Positions 1-11,279 of a DNA stretch of 64,000 nt are shown piece by piece. Made by a program: the position numbers and the translations under genes. The number at the start of each line of letters is the position of its first letter. Within the stretch, counting starts at the first letter, position 1. Below the pieces are notes generated by a model that did not search any database, was not told the DNA's origin, and worked only from the letters and a program-made list of their open reading frames with translations. This DNA comes from Oscarella lobularis. Its lineage: Eukaryota; Porifera; Homoscleromorpha; Homosclerophorida; Oscarellidae. The stretch covers positions 496,001-560,000 of the forward strand of contig NC_089186.1 of NCBI RefSeq assembly GCF_947507565.1, written 5' to 3'.

Positions 1-640
1 GCACTCGAGCAGTTACTGTAGAGCACGGAAGCGAACGAGGATGAGAAAGGGGGCCCAGCGGTAAAAAGAGAACGCTAATGCCGACGAATTGTACTAAATG
101 GAGACATAAATGGCATGCGAGAACACGCGAGTGCGTGCGACTCTAGATTGCTTACCAGCGAGTGGATTGCGGTCTGGTCTGCAGAAGAAGAGTCTTCTCC
201 GGGAGATTGCGAATGTGTCACGTGGGACTACTACTCCTCCTGGAAACTGGTCCTTGTCGACTCACTGCGCTCGATTTAACTGCGGCGGGTCAATATTGTC
301 ACAATTTTGTTCTTGTGATCGTGACTTCGCAGATTCGACGTGTTTATACCCAATTCTGATCGCCATCCGTCTCGAATATCCGCATTCTCAGCAAAAGGCG
401 CGTCAACAACGAGGAAATGATCGAGCTCGGACTTCTTTCAGACCGAGACGCCGACGAGGACTCCGACGCCATCTCCAGAGCCGACAGTCGCCATGGACAC
501 CGATCATTCAAACTCTCCGACGAACTGAATAACTTCGCCGAAGGCCAAGCGAAACGAATCGCACTGCGCGTCGACAAAGGATCGAACGTCGAGTTCCTCT
601 ACGACGTCGACAAGCATCACCGTGACGTCACAGTTCGACC
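1..640 (+). pseudogene. TRPC 5'-end fragment, copy 1
   Basis: This stretch duplicates the upstream region and first coding exon of the TRPC gene at 7235. The ATG at 417 opens a frame matching the TRPC N-terminus (acidic DEDSDAI-type segment, then a segment ending in a YDVDKHH-type motif). It stops matching near 630, where the sequence switches to an unrelated repeat module at gtgcacgaagcg. No downstream exons follow, so it is a truncated copy and not a gene. The first 180 bases are also shared with the repeats at 3566 and 6810. Confidence 0.75.
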
Positions 641-1140
641 GTCGTGCACGAAGCGTTATGGGAAATGGGAGATGAAATGGGTTTGAAGTGGTTCATCTCC
701 GATAAGGTAGAAAACATGGGTCTTTGGTTATTTATATGTACTTAACTAATAATGTCTCAGACTGTGAGACTGCTCACTGTGAGTCTCATTGAAATTCCTC
801 CTCACGTGAAAGACTGGAAATTGATGCTCCAGGACGAGCACAATATAGCGATATTTGGAGGACTGGGCCGATCGTTTGGACAGGTGGTATCCGTCTGAAT
901 TGAAACAATTCGTTTCGATGATGTCATTCTCAGGTTTGGAGAGAGCTAGGGGCTAATGGGATGGAATGCCAAAATTGACAACAACGCTCGCGATTCTAAG
1001 CCAAAGGCATCGGCTACTGTTCTTCAAAGAAATACTCGCATCTCTAATTTCATACACTTGCTGAGAAAATATTTTCTCAATTTTTTGTCTAATATAAATG
1101 TATCACGTGATATGTCTTTGAGTATTGATCTCCGTTGATT
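640..1140. repeat. Dispersed module M, copy 1
   Basis: A module of about 500 bp begins gtgcacgaagcgttatggga and includes the near-palindrome gtctcagactgtgagac. It recurs at about 2590, 6005, 13285, 18590 and (3' part) 22020. Short frames inside look coding-like (WADRLDRWYPSELK-type) but are interrupted in every copy, so it may derive from an old exon. No function is recognised. Confidence 0.7.
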
Positions 1141-1347
1141 CCAAAAGGACCGATCGAATGCGTTTTAGAAGAGACTAGAGTTCATTAGGTAAGCTCCGAT
1201 GGAACGGGCCTCTCAAAAAAAAAGCGTTTTCCTAGCTCTCGACGGCTTCTTCGCTAGCCATAGCGTACGCGCTTTGGTGACAAGTACGCGTCTATCGAGC
1301 ACTACTCATCCTGCCGTCCGGATGTGGCAACGAGCTCGAGCGTCTTT

Positions 1348-1379
1348 CATAGGACCACACCCACCTTCCCTACGCTTCC
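1348..1379 (-). promoter_or_regulatory. GGAAGCG/TGTGGT promoter-like block
   Basis: On the minus strand a GGAAGCG core (1373-1379) is followed 20 bp downstream by TGTGGT (ACCACA at 1354-1359). The same block at 3181 continues into a perfect TATAAAAG; here that TATA position is mutated (cgtctttcatagg). It belongs to the promoter module that also precedes family B peptide genes. No supported CDS lies directly downstream. Confidence 0.5.
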
Positions 1380-1384
1380 TTTAT

Positions 1385-1441
1385 TTATGCAGTTACTAGA
1401 CAAAAGGCAGAAAGAGAGACGACGACAATGAACTTGTACAT
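1385..1441 (-). pseudogene. Family A relic: signal peptide only
   Basis: An ATG at 1441 opens the family A signal peptide (MYKF start, hydrophobic core). After 18 codons the frame hits TAA, because the sequence is fused to the conserved GGAAGCG promoter block where the mature peptide should be. This is a recombination breakpoint inside a family A cassette. Confidence 0.7.
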
Positions 1442-2090
1442 GTTCGGTTTGTCGCGACGGTGAAATGAGGAGAAAGAGCTACTCGCGTTGCTTAGGTGCG
1501 ACGACGAGTTTCCGTCTCGAAAATATATCTAATGTTGTTGGCACGTCTGGGGACGCTCTTCCCACAGAAGTGACGCCGATCTGTTATTGAGGCGGCCTAG
1601 GCAAAGTCGATTTGCGCACAAGAGCCAGTCTGGAGCTTGAGCGTAGCCCCACGCGCTGACACTCGTGCATCTGCGCTGTTTCTGAAATAAGCAAGAAAGG
1701 CGTACTCTGCATCCACAAGTCTCACCACTTAGTCCTTGTTTTTTTTTCCGCTGCAGCTCGGAGAAAAAAGGATGTGTACCGCGGCCCCGGGATGGGGCAC
1801 GTTTGATCGCTTGATCGTTGCAGCAGGCAATCCTCCAAAGATAAACTATCTCTATTAATGGAGAGAGATCATGCATGAGGTTTTTTCGTGCAGGTCCAAC
1901 CGCCGCGCCGTTATTGATAAAGATAGATTTGCTCTTTGTACGCGCTCGGAGAACCAGGCGAATTCTGATGCAACAATAAATTCGACAAAGAGGACAACTT
2001 CGCGCGCAGACAAAGACACTACATGCAGACATACGACAAACATGAAGTCAGTTTTCACGGAACCATGATCGGCTTCTCGGCTCCTGCCCC
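1442..2090. other. Family A intergenic spacer
   Basis: This is the conserved spacer between family A cassettes, also found at about 4920-5517 and 12121-12775. It holds the 5' flank of the relic at 1441 and the 3' flank of the gene at 2091. Both strands have stops or only low-complexity frames, and I see no gene. Confidence 0.6.
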
Positions 2091-2330
2091 TCACAAATTC
2101 GCTCCGCAGAAGCAAATCGGGGGAGGTCTTATCCAAATTCTACAGTCTCCGTAACTTTCACCACATTCGCTGCATAATGGAACTGTGGGGTGCGCTGCTT
2201 GGCAGACGTCGGGGCTCCCGTTGCAGCACGCAGTTCCGGGAGGAAGACTCTGCTCGTTTTCATGATTTCGGACAAAGTTGGCGCCGAAGCAAAGGGTAGC
2301 AAAAGAGACGACGAAAATGAACTTGTACAT
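2091..2330 (-). CDS. Family A secreted cysteine-rich peptide, 8-Cys form
   Basis: A 79-residue single-exon ORF. It starts with a classic signal peptide (MYKFIF, hydrophobic run ending CFGA), then a short acidic stretch with NHENEQ and a mature part with the order CC, C, C, C, C, C-x-C. Compared with the 10-Cys members at 5518, 12776 and 26408, the first cysteine is Ser and the second member of the ECC pair is missing. It is presumably secreted as a disulfide-stabilised peptide. No known family is recognised; antimicrobial, toxin-like or signalling roles are all possible. The 5' flank is conserved with the other copies, which suggests shared regulation. Confidence 0.75.
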   Translation of the reverse strand: MYKFIFVVSFATLCFGANFVRNHENEQSLPPGTACCNGSPDVCQAAHPTVPLCSECGESYGDCRIWIRPPPICFCGANL

Positions 2331-2589
2331 GTTCGGTTTCTCGCGACGATGGAATGACGAGAAAGAGCTAATCTCTTCGCTTATGTTGGCACTCCTAGCT
2401 CCTCCCTTGCAAACGCGCGAAATCCGACGAGTAGACCACCGTCATCTGTCGAGACCATCTATGACGCTTTTTACTCTAGTGAAGGTGATCTGTTTTATTC
2501 CTTTTCAAAGCACTTATTAGCTGCGAAAACCACTGGCCAGCATGCAGCGCGCTGACGCCGCAAATGAGCGAAAAAGACCGACACAAGTG
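2331..2589. other. 5' flank of the family A gene at 2091
   Basis: A conserved upstream flank shared with all family A copies (ctcctccc..tgcaaacgcgcgaaatccgacgagtagaccac and following). It presumably holds the minus-strand promoter. An AATAAAAC-like T/A-rich patch near 2497 is a possible TATA. No gene is seen. Confidence 0.45.
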
Positions 2590-3060
2590 CACGAAGCGTT
2601 ACGGGAAATGGGAGATGATATGGGTTTGAAGTTGTTCATATCTGATAAGGTAGAAAATATGGGTCTTCTGTCTTTGGTTAGTTATATGTATATGTCTGTA
2701 TATGTAATATATACATATACATATTTATGTATATGTATATGAATATGTAATGTCTCAGACTGAAAGACTGCCCATTGTGGGTCTCATTGAAATTCCTCCT
2801 CACGTGAAGGACTAGAAATTGATGCTCCAGTACCTAGTGGACGAGCACAATATTTTTGCCAATTTTTGTTAATATATTATGAACGCGTGCTTCCTGTCGT
2901 CTTGTTTGAAGCGCCGTGTGTAAATGTGTCACGTGTCTTCGAGATTAATTATCCCATTTGATCTCCGTTGATTGCGAAAGGAGCGCGTAGGACGAAGCGT
3001 TATCGCGATCGAATACATTGTAGAAGCAACCGGAGTCCAATAGGTAAGCTCCGATGGAAC
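2590..3060. repeat. Dispersed module M, copy 2, with TATATG microsatellite
   Basis: This copy has the same module as at 640, here carrying an expanded TATATG/TATG microsatellite at about 2685-2745. The frames are broken. Confidence 0.7.
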
Positions 3061-3180
3061 GGGACCTCTCAAAAAAAAGCGTTTTCCTGTTTTGCCTAGC
3101 TATAGCGTACGCGCTTTCGCAAGAACGCGTCTATCGAGCACTACTCATCCTGCCGCCCGGATCGCAACGAGCTTGAGCGT

Positions 3181-3216
3181 CTTTTATAGGACCACACCCA
3201 CCTTCCCTCCGCTTCC
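3181..3216 (-). promoter_or_regulatory. Promoter block: GGAAGCG, TGTGGT and TATAAAAG
   Basis: Read on the minus strand, GGAAGCG (3210-3216) is followed by TGTGGT (3191-3196) 20 bp later and then by TATAAAAG (3181-3188). This is a complete core-promoter-like order pointing left. The leftward sequence has only short interrupted frames, so the transcript may be non-coding or dead. GGAA is the ETS core and TGTGGT the RUNX core; binding is inferred. Confidence 0.6.
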
Positions 3217-3239
3217 TTTATTTATGCTGTTCAGAACAA

Positions 3240-3565
3240 GACACCTGTAGCTAAAACTAGATGACCTCACAATCCATTGACCTAAAATATGCATCTATTC
3301 AAACCTAAATTACCTGAATAATCCATTGATTATGGTCTAACCGGGAGTGGCGGCTGCAAGCTAAGCACGTTCAGGGGCAGAGGACCTACAAACCTACTAG
3401 TCTCCTAACCGCCCTACCTAATGACAGCCGCCCTATAACCTAATGCAGAGGGAAAGGACCCGTGCACACTAACATAGTCGGCCTGTGATGTACAAATAAT
3501 CTCTACGTAAGGAATGCATGTCGTCCCGCGCTACCCTCCCTGTCACACACGCAAAGAAAGCCTGT
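3240..3565. repeat. Dispersed repeat R2, partial copy
   Basis: It contains the diagnostic string aaccgggagtggcggctgcaagctaagcacgttc-like region, then repeated ccgccctacc blocks. The same sequence lies in longer form at 40339-41690 and 43128-44515, partially at 6660-6810, and inverted at 28440-28640. No open frame spans it. Confidence 0.7.
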
Positions 3566-4445
3566 GGCGCGGTGCACGCGAGCAATTACTGTAGAGCACG
3601 AAGCGAACGAGGATGAGAAAGGGGGCCCAGCGGTAAAAAGAGAACGCTAATGCCGACGAATTGTACTAAATGGAGACATAAATGGCATACGAGGACACGC
3701 GAGTGCGTGCGACACTAGATTGCTAACCAGCGAGTGGATTGCGGGGCCGGATTGCGGTCTGCTGAAGCAGAAGACAAAGTTGTCCGGGAGATTGCGAATG
3801 TGTCACGTGGGACTGTACTTCTGGAAACTGGTCCTTTACCGATTGTCAGTCGACTCACCGCGCTCGATTCAACTGCGGCGGGTCAATATTGTCACAAGTT
3901 TGTTCTTGTGATCGTGACTTCTCAAGTAAACGCAGATTTGACGTGTTTATGTACCCTACAAGTAGTTCTGGTCGCCATCCGTCTCGAATACCCGCATTCT
4001 TATCAAAGCGAGCGTCAACGACAAGAAAACGATCGAGCTTTCAGATCGAGACGTCGACGAGGACTCGGACGCCATCTCCAGAGCGAATACGCCGACAGTC
4101 GCCATGGACACCGATCATCAAACTCTCCTACAGTATTCGCCGACCTGAATAACTTCGCCGAAGGCCAAGCGAAACGAATCGCACTGCACGTCGACAAAGG
4201 AGCGATCGCACGTCGAGTTCTTCTACGACGTCGACCAGCATCACCGTGACGTCACAGTTCGACGTCGTACGACGCTGCACGTTCTATTCGACGCCTTCTC
4301 TCGGTCCGACGTGGATTGACGAGACGAAGCAGCAGTCTCTCATCGAATGTTAGGCTTAATTTGTGCATTATCAAATAGCTATAGAGTCTCTTCTTTGTGT
4401 GTGTCTGTGTGTGTGCAGCCCTTCGGACTCTTATTCATATGGGTT
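3566..4445 (+). pseudogene. TRPC 5'-end fragment, copy 2
   Basis: It matches the region upstream of TRPC, exon 1, intron 1 and the first bases of exon 2 (cccttcggactc..atgggtt), then breaks off at 4445. The start codon equivalent to the functional ATG is ACG (about 4028), and the frame carries in-frame stops and small indels. It is longer at the 3' end than copy 1 but clearly dead. Splice sites of intron 1 are still recognisable (GT after gaat, tgtgtgtgcag acceptor). Confidence 0.75.
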
Positions 4446-4475
4446 GTACCGCGCGCGGAGAGGGTCTGGGTCTCA

Positions 4476-4920
4476 GAGGCTAATTCGTCACGGCAAAGAC
4501 GTCCCTAGAAGTCCCCGCAGTTATTTTTGCTAATGACGAGATATGGCGTACTGGTTGGATGATGGCGGGTACGTTCAGCGTCCATTATGCCGGTGTCATT
4601 GCTCCGTCCGCTAGAAAAGATGGCGACCTTTTTCAGCGACAGAGGGCACGATAGCTCTCGTCTTAGAAACGCGCATATATAGACCACCGATGATAACAAC
4701 TGCATGTGATTCAATAGATTTGAGTAAGACTTAGGTGAGATTGCTTCTCACTACTCCCCGCTTGAAAGCAGTAGGCCGTCGTATCGCCACTGGACCTTCG
4801 TTTCATCATGGCTCCTACTGATAGCTGAACCGCGAGTCAATCTAACCTGTTGTAGAAGCATTGGATCATCGTACAGACTTGTCCGGAGACCGTTAAACTG
4901 AGGGTTCCTATAATAAGAAG
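4476..4920. repeat. Dispersed repeat R3, copy 1
   Basis: About 440 bp highly similar to 24515-24975 (shared landmarks: tcgtcacggcaaag, gttatttttgctaatgacg, tactggttggatgatggc, gacacgatagctctcg-like end). Short frames are not conserved. Function is unknown. Confidence 0.65.
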
Positions 4921-5517
4921 AAAGACGGAGAAAGAGCTACTCGCGTTGCTTAGGAGAGACGACGAGTTTCCCTCTCGAAAATAGCTTTAATGTTGTTGGC
5001 ACGTCTGGAGACGCTCCTCCCACTGAAGTGACGCCGATCTGTTTGAGACGGCCTACGCAAAGTCGATTTGCGCGCAAGAGCCAGTCTGGAGCGTGAGCGT
5101 AGCACCACGCGTTGACACTTGTGCATTTTCGCTGCTTCTCAAGTAAGCAAGAGAGGCGTACTCTGTATCCGCAAGTCTCACCACTTAGTCCTTGTTTTTC
5201 CGCTGCAGCGCGGAGAGAAAGGAAGTAAACTGGTATAAGCAGGGACGTTTGATTCGCTTGATCGTTGCAGCAGGCAATTCTTCCGAAGACTAGGTATTTT
5301 TATTAATGGAGAAAGTCCAACTGCCGCGCCGTTATTGATAAAGATGCATGAAGGGTATAGATTCGCTCTTTGTACGCGCTCGGAGACCCAGGCGAATTCT
5401 GATGCAACAATAATTTCGACAAAAACGACAATTTCGCGCACAGTCTGACAAAGACACTGTACAACAAGCAGAAGTCAGAGTTCACGGGACCACGATCGGC
5501 TTGTCAGCTCGTGCTCC
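4921..5517. other. Family A intergenic spacer, copy 2
   Basis: Spacer equivalent to 1442-2090 and 12121-12775. It contains a TGCA micro-insertion at 5345-5348 relative to the copy at 26251. No gene is seen. Confidence 0.55.
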
Positions 5518-5775
5518 TCACATCACTCCGCAGACGCAAATAACGGGTTTGGCAGGTTCACAGGTACAGCCTCCGGCGGTTCCACGTCCACCACAACATT
5601 GGTCACATGATGGATATTCGGGGAGCACTTCCTGGCAAAAGTCGTAGCGTGAGAGGCAACACCGAGTTCCGGCAGGAAAGCCGGGAGGAAAGCACTGCTC
5701 GTTCTCATGATCTTGGACGAAGTTGGCCCCGAAACAAAGGGCAGCAAGAGAGACGAGAAGAATAAACTTGTACAT
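5518..5775 (-). CDS. Family A secreted cysteine-rich peptide, 10-Cys form with one extra Cys
   Basis: An 85-residue single-exon ORF with the MYKF signal peptide and QDHENEQ pro-stretch. The mature part follows the family order C, CC, C, C, CC, C, C, C-x-C, with an additional Cys in a GGCTC segment that makes 11. An insertion after the first Cys (PPGFPAG) lengthens the first loop. It is likely secreted. The 5' flank is conserved with other copies and the neighbouring modules are the same cassette repeats. Function is unknown; the fold may be a knottin-like mini-protein, but no named family fits. Confidence 0.78.
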   Translation of the reverse strand: MYKFILLVSLAALCFGANFVQDHENEQCFPPGFPAGTRCCLSRYDFCQEVLPEYPSCDQCCGGRGTAGGCTCEPAKPVICVCGVM

Positions 5776-6004
5776 GTTCCGTATGTCGCGACGGTGGAAT
5801 GAGGAGAAAGAGCTACTCTCTTCGCTAACGTTGGCACTCGTAGCTCCTCACGAGCAAACGCGCGAAATCCGACTATGACGCTGTTTACTCTAGCGGCGGT
5901 GATCTGTTTAATTCCTATTCAAAGCACTTATTAGTTGCGAGAACCATTGGCCACTGTGGCCAGGCTGCAGCACGCTAACGTCACAAATGAGCGAAAAAAG
6001 GCCG

Positions 6005-6560
6005 AAAGGTGCACGAAGCGTTATGGGAAATGGGAGATGAAATGGGTTTGAAGTGGTTCATCTCTGATAAGGCAGTCTTTGGTTAGTTATATGTACTTAA
6101 CTAATAATGTCTCAGACTGTGAGACTGCCCACTGTGAGTCTCATTGAAATTCCTCCTCACGTGAATGACTGGAAATTGATGCTCCAGTACCTACTGGACG
6201 AGCACAATATAGCGATATTTGGAGGACTGGGCCGATCGTTTGGACAGGTGGTATCCGTCTGAATTGAAAGAATTCGTTTCGATGATATTATTCTCAGGTT
6301 TGGAGAGTGGGGCTAATGGGATGGAATGCCAAAATCGAGAACGCTCGCGATGTCAAGCCAAAGGCATCGGCTACTGTTCTTCAAAGAAATTCTCGCATCT
6401 CTAATTTAATTCGCACTTGCTGAGAAAATATTTTCGTCTAATGTAAATGTGTCACGTCATATGTCTTTGAGTATTGATCTCCTTTGATCTCCGTTTATTG
6501 CAAAAGGAGCGCGTAGGACGAAGCGTTGGCGCGATCGAATGCGTTTTAGAAGAGGCTAGA
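6005..6560. repeat. Dispersed module M, copy 3
   Basis: This copy has the best preserved reading frames of the module (WADRLDRWYPSELKEFVSMILF-like segment at about 6219-6300) but still holds stops. It joins partial promoter-block sequence near 6560. Confidence 0.65.
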
Positions 6561-6809
6561 GTCCATTACGCAAGCTCCGATGGAACGGGCCTCTCAAAAA
6601 AAGCGTTTTCCTGTTTTGCCTAGCTCTCGACGGCTTCTTCGCTAGCCATAGCGTACGCGCTTTGGCAAGAACGCGTCTAACCGCCCTATACCCTAATGCA
6701 GAGGGAGAAGGACCCGTGAGCGCTAACAGAGTCGGCCGAAATGCAAAAACCGAGCACGAATTATCTCTATGTAATGGGAAACGTAGAAATATAGATAAAG
6801 ACATACTGA
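6561..6809. repeat. Partial promoter block fused to partial R2
   Basis: The left part is the cctctcaaaaaaagcg..tagcgtacgcgctttgg segment that normally leads into the GGAAGCG block. It breaks at about 6680 into the ccgccctat..gtcggcc part of R2. The GGAAGCG core is absent. A minus-strand frame of 82 codons crosses the junction and is probably chance. Confidence 0.5.
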
Positions 6810-7234
6810 GGCGCGGTGCACACGAGCAGTTACTCTAGAGCACGGAAGCGAACGAGGATGAGAAAGGGGGCCCAGCGGTAAAAAGAGAACACTCATACCG
6901 AGGAATTGTAGACCTAAATGGCATGCGAGGACACGCGAGTGCGTGCGTGCGACTCTAGATTGCTTACCAGCGAGTGGATTGCGGTCTGCAGAAAGAAGGA
7001 TCTTGTCCGGGAGATTGTGAATGTGTCACGTGGGACTACTACTCCTGGAAACTGGTCCTTTTACCGATCGTCCAGTCGACTCACTGCACTCGATTCAACT
7101 GCGGCGGGTCAATATTGTCACAAGTTTGTTCTCGTAATCGTGAATTCTCAAATAAACGCAGATTCGACGTGTTCTGGTCGCCATCCGTCTCGAATATCCG
7201 CATTCTCAGCAAAGCGCGCGTCTACGACGAGAAA

Positions 7235-10200
7235 ATGATCGAACTCGGAGTTCTTTCAGACGGAGACGTCGACGAGGACTCGGACGCCATCTCCAGAGCG
7301 AATACGTCGACGGTCGCCATGGACACCGATCATCAAACTCTCCTATTCGACGAACTGTATAACCTCGCCGAAGGCCAAGCGAAACGAATCGCACTGCACG
7401 TCGACAACGGAGCGAACGTCGAGTTCCTCTACGACGTCGACAAGCATCACCATGACGTCATAGTTCGACGTCGTACGACGCTGCACGTTCTATTCGACGC
7501 CTTCTCTCGGTCCGACGTAGATGACGAGACGAAGCAGCAGTCTCTCGTCGAATGTTAGGCTTAATTCGTGCATTATCGAATAGCTATAGTACATAGAGTC
7601 TCTTCTTTGTGTGTGTGTGCAGCCCTTCGGACTCTCATTCATATGGGTTCCGATCCGACGGCGGTTGATCATCGACGTCGGCCTGTGCTCCAAGCCGCTG
7701 TTGCGAATTCATGTCCTCTTGAGTGTTTGGAGATTCTCCTTTCGGCGCCTGGTGTGTCCGTTGGAGTCGAATGTCGAGACGAGGGCTCCGTGCTTCACGC
7801 TCTGGTCCGTGGACGTGTGTTGTCGAGAAAGCCTTTATCTCATTTAGAGCACTTGGGGCGGAGTTATAGCCCGAGGCCTCTGAACGCTTTGGTCAATAAC
7901 TCACGCTCATCCTGCCCTAAATGACATAATGCACGATGCACCTATAATTTCTACTGATCGTTTCTTATTTCTTTTTTCTTAGCTTCGTTCCAAGTTTCCA
8001 TTTGGCGTAGAGTGCGTTGAATATTTGATTGACAAAGGCGCTGATCTGGAAAAAACGCACGTCAAGTACTGCTCTTCTTCAAAACTTTGACGATGATACT
8101 AGTAATTATACTAGGCTTTCTCCTCTTGATGAAATGGCTAGGTTGGATAAAGACAAGGCTAGGGCGCTTATCGGTCTTGTCGAGCGAAAGAGACCTGACC
8201 TGCTGTATAAGCACGCTGATTCTATGTTTCGTTCTGCTCTCGAATTCGGAAGATTGGAAACAGTCAAGGTATGCCTCAGAAGAAGCCTTTAGTTTTTTAG
8301 TGAAGCTTAGGAAGAGGGAATCCCTGGGATAGACTACGCTTTTATAAAGGCAAGAAGGCTGGGAATGTAGTTTTAGTCAAGGCCCATCCAAGAGTCTTCT
8401 ATTCACAGCATGAAGTCACCTCTGCGTAGAGCATACATACGTCAAAAAAAATAAATTTGACTATAGACATTTTTGTAGCTTCTTCTAAAGAAAGGAGCGA
8501 CTGTGTCTGGAGCAAGTAGCAGGGAAGACGGCGAACCTTTGCTGTTTTTACCTGTGAGATCTCGGTACTCGCCTTACGAAAAATTCTCTCTTTTACTTCA
8601 ACTCGAAGTCGACGTCAAAGCGACTGACTCGAAGTCGCGAAACGTTGTACACATCGCAGCAGAGTGCGGGCGTTTCCGCGTCATGAAACGCGCCACGAGG
8701 CTAAGCGTGAGCCCCCTCGACGTCGACAATGACGGATGTTTTCCAATTCACCTCGCATCTCTTTCGGACGACGGGGATCCGAGCGATCGCCTTGAATGTC
8801 TGAATTATCTCATTGAGAATAACTCGCCTGTCAATGCAAAGAACAAACGCAACGAATCGCCTTTGTTTCTCGCGCTTCAAAGACGAGCGACGACACTCGT
8901 TGAGCGTCTCGTTCAGGCCGGAGCGACGTTGGCCGATTCAAAACTGAAGTGTCTTCAGTACGACGAAGTGACTCTTCTCAATGATACTCAAGTGATTTTG
9001 GTGGCACCGAAACCGCTCAATATGATGCTTCGGCTGGGAGCGCTTTTCGCCAAGTGCGCCCAACACGACGAATCGCATCGCGACGATTATCTCTCTCTGT
9101 CCAAAGACATGGAGCGTCTTGCGGTCGAAATGATGATTAAGGCCAAGTGGAAAGCCAATGATATTATGAGCGAATCATTTACGTACGGAATAGAGGCAGA
9201 GCAAAAGCTGGTAAGCAATTTTGCATGCAAGACCCCTTTATGAATATGCCGGAGATTCACTCCTGCGTCACTCTATAACGTTCTACTTTAGTTTATCTCT
9301 AGTGCTCCCGTTCAGGAGAAGATCAAGTTCTTCTGGTACGGCGATAGCGGAGAAATGAAATGGCGACAATATATGTACAAGGTTCCCATGTTTCTAATGA
9401 AGACGTTTCCTCTTCCCTTCTTTCTCGTTTTCCTACTGCCCTGTCGCCAATGCGACTACAGAAGTTATCTCAGAGAATGGATGCGATTCGTAGAGCCGTG
9501 CATTGCTTACGTCGCCAACGCCGTCACCTATCTCTTCTTTGTCGTACTTCTCATCGCCAACGTGTCGCTCAAGTCGAACGCCGTTACCCCAGCGACGTCG
9601 CCAAGCGTTCTCGATTGGATCGTATTAGTCTTCGTCGTCGCTCTTCTTTTGCAAGAAATCTATCAAGCGTTCGGCTATGGAAGCGCCTTGAAGAACTACG
9701 TCACGAAATGGAGCAATGTCTTCGACATTTTTTTCCTTTTCACCTTTATCGCCTACTACTTTCTTCTATTCGTCGGCTACTATGCCATCGATGATGGTTT
9801 CGAAGTGATTCGCGCATCGTTTCACGTCCTCGGCTTCGCCTCTCTAATCAGCATCGTACGATTATTGTCCTATCTGCAAGCTCACTCTGTCCTTGGACCT
9901 ATACAGCTGTCCTTTGTCGGAATTTTCTACGACGTCGTACTCTTTCTCATTGTATTGGGTACGTTCTTGATTGGCTTTGCCGTCTGCATAACAAGCGTCT
10001 ATTCGGCTCCTGTTAAAAGTCTGGGAGCGTCGCCAAACGCGACCCTTCACGAAGAAGTGTCAGGGTGAGAATAAATAAGTTAGGTTTCTTGACTGTACGC
10101 ACATTTGTAGATCCTTTCTCCCCGTTATTCTAGACTAAGTTGATTTTGGGTTTAGAATGTGGTCTTCTATAAAGACCCTGTTTTGGTCTCTCTTTGGAGA

Positions 10201-11279
10201 ATTTGACGTGTCGATCTTTGAAGCCGAGCCACCTGAGGAAGCCGTCGGTATAACCATTCTCGCTCTGTGGTTGGTGCTTGCCGTCATCGTCCTGCTCAAC
10301 ATGTTGATCGCTTTGATAAGCAACTCGTTTCAGAGGGTTCAGGTATATTATTGGAGAACGATATTACTTAATGTCGATATCTCAGTCGTCGCTTTCTTAG
10401 GATAATGCTGATATTGAGTGGAAGTTCGCTCGTGCCGTCATCATTCGCGACATCTGGAGATCTCCACCGGTTCCTATTCCAATCAATATTTTTCATTTCG
10501 TGGCAATGTTTGCCTCAAACGTGTGCTGCACACTTTGTAAAGTAATTGGTAGATATAGATGAATGCCCGTTCACATTAGTGGTAGCAACTAAAGACGCCG
10601 TTTAAGTGTGAACGGACTTTTTGTACGAATTTCATGTCAATCTTTCCTTTAGAGATCTCCTGACGTTGAGAAATGGGCGTACGATACCGCTAATCACGAA
10701 AGCATTCGAGAGAGGTTTCGAGAGAAAATCGAGGAAGCCGAAGACGACGGAATTCGAAGAAAAGATCTTAATAAACTGAGGAAGCACTTGGTGAAACAAA
10801 TTACGACGCTAAAAGTAATTATATCCTTGCACTATAGTAAAGCATTCAGTGTATAATTCCTTTGTGCAATTTTGCTCTCTAAGGCAGTAGCATTTGGATC
10901 AAAGCCCAGTTCAGATCCTGAGAAGGATTCTGACGACGAAGACGACGACGACGATGACGGCTCTTCTCAATCACATCCTCACCGGCGTGTTACTACAGTG
11001 CAGCCGGGTGACGATGATAAGGATGAGGAAAAGATATTTCGAAGTGGGCTGAAGTCTCGAAGTCATTCCAGTGAGGGGGACGCCCCTCGAGATTTTTTTG
11101 AGGGATTGCTGCAGCTCCAAGAAAGTTTTCAGAAAAGCTTTCAAAAGCATCAGTCGGAGATTCAAGAAAGCCTTCGAAATCTTCAGTCGGAGTTTCAGGA
11201 AAGCATTCGAAGTCTTCAGTCGGAGTTTCTCGAACGGCAAGCCAGGGTTGCACGTTCGACTTCTTTAGATTTGAAATAA
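7235..11279 (+). CDS. TRPC-like cation channel with N-terminal ankyrin repeats (one frame lesion)
   Basis: Nine exons fit with consistent phases: 7235-7553, 7623-7816, 7983-8268, 8479-9210, 9292-10064, 10156-10342, 10401-10541, 10653-10814, 10884-11279 (about 1062 residues). The order is an acidic N-terminus, ankyrin-type repeats (about 110-400), six membrane segments (about 540-820) and a pore segment LFWSLFGEFD. The last helix ends LLNMLIALISNSFQ, followed by a TRP box EWKFAR and a PPVPIPIN motif, as in TRPC channels. The C-terminus has a poly-acidic stretch, then QSEFQES-type coiled-coil repeats. Known TRPC role: plasma-membrane Ca2+/Na+ entry downstream of PLC. Exon 3 is one base too long: an A6 run at 8050-8055 shifts frame. 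Removing one base gives a continuous 95-codon exon, so this is either a sequencing error or a recent inactivation. The ATG at 7235 follows duplicated repeat sequence. The exon 2 donor (about 7816) is the least certain site. Confidence 0.85.

Noticed and set aside
1529-2136. Minus-strand frames of 167 and 93 codons
   Set aside because: They lie in the spacer of family A cassettes, are not conserved in frame at 4921 or 12121, and have no motif.
6219-6404. Module M frame as a real exon
   Set aside because: Coding-looking but broken differently in all six copies; kept as repeat only.
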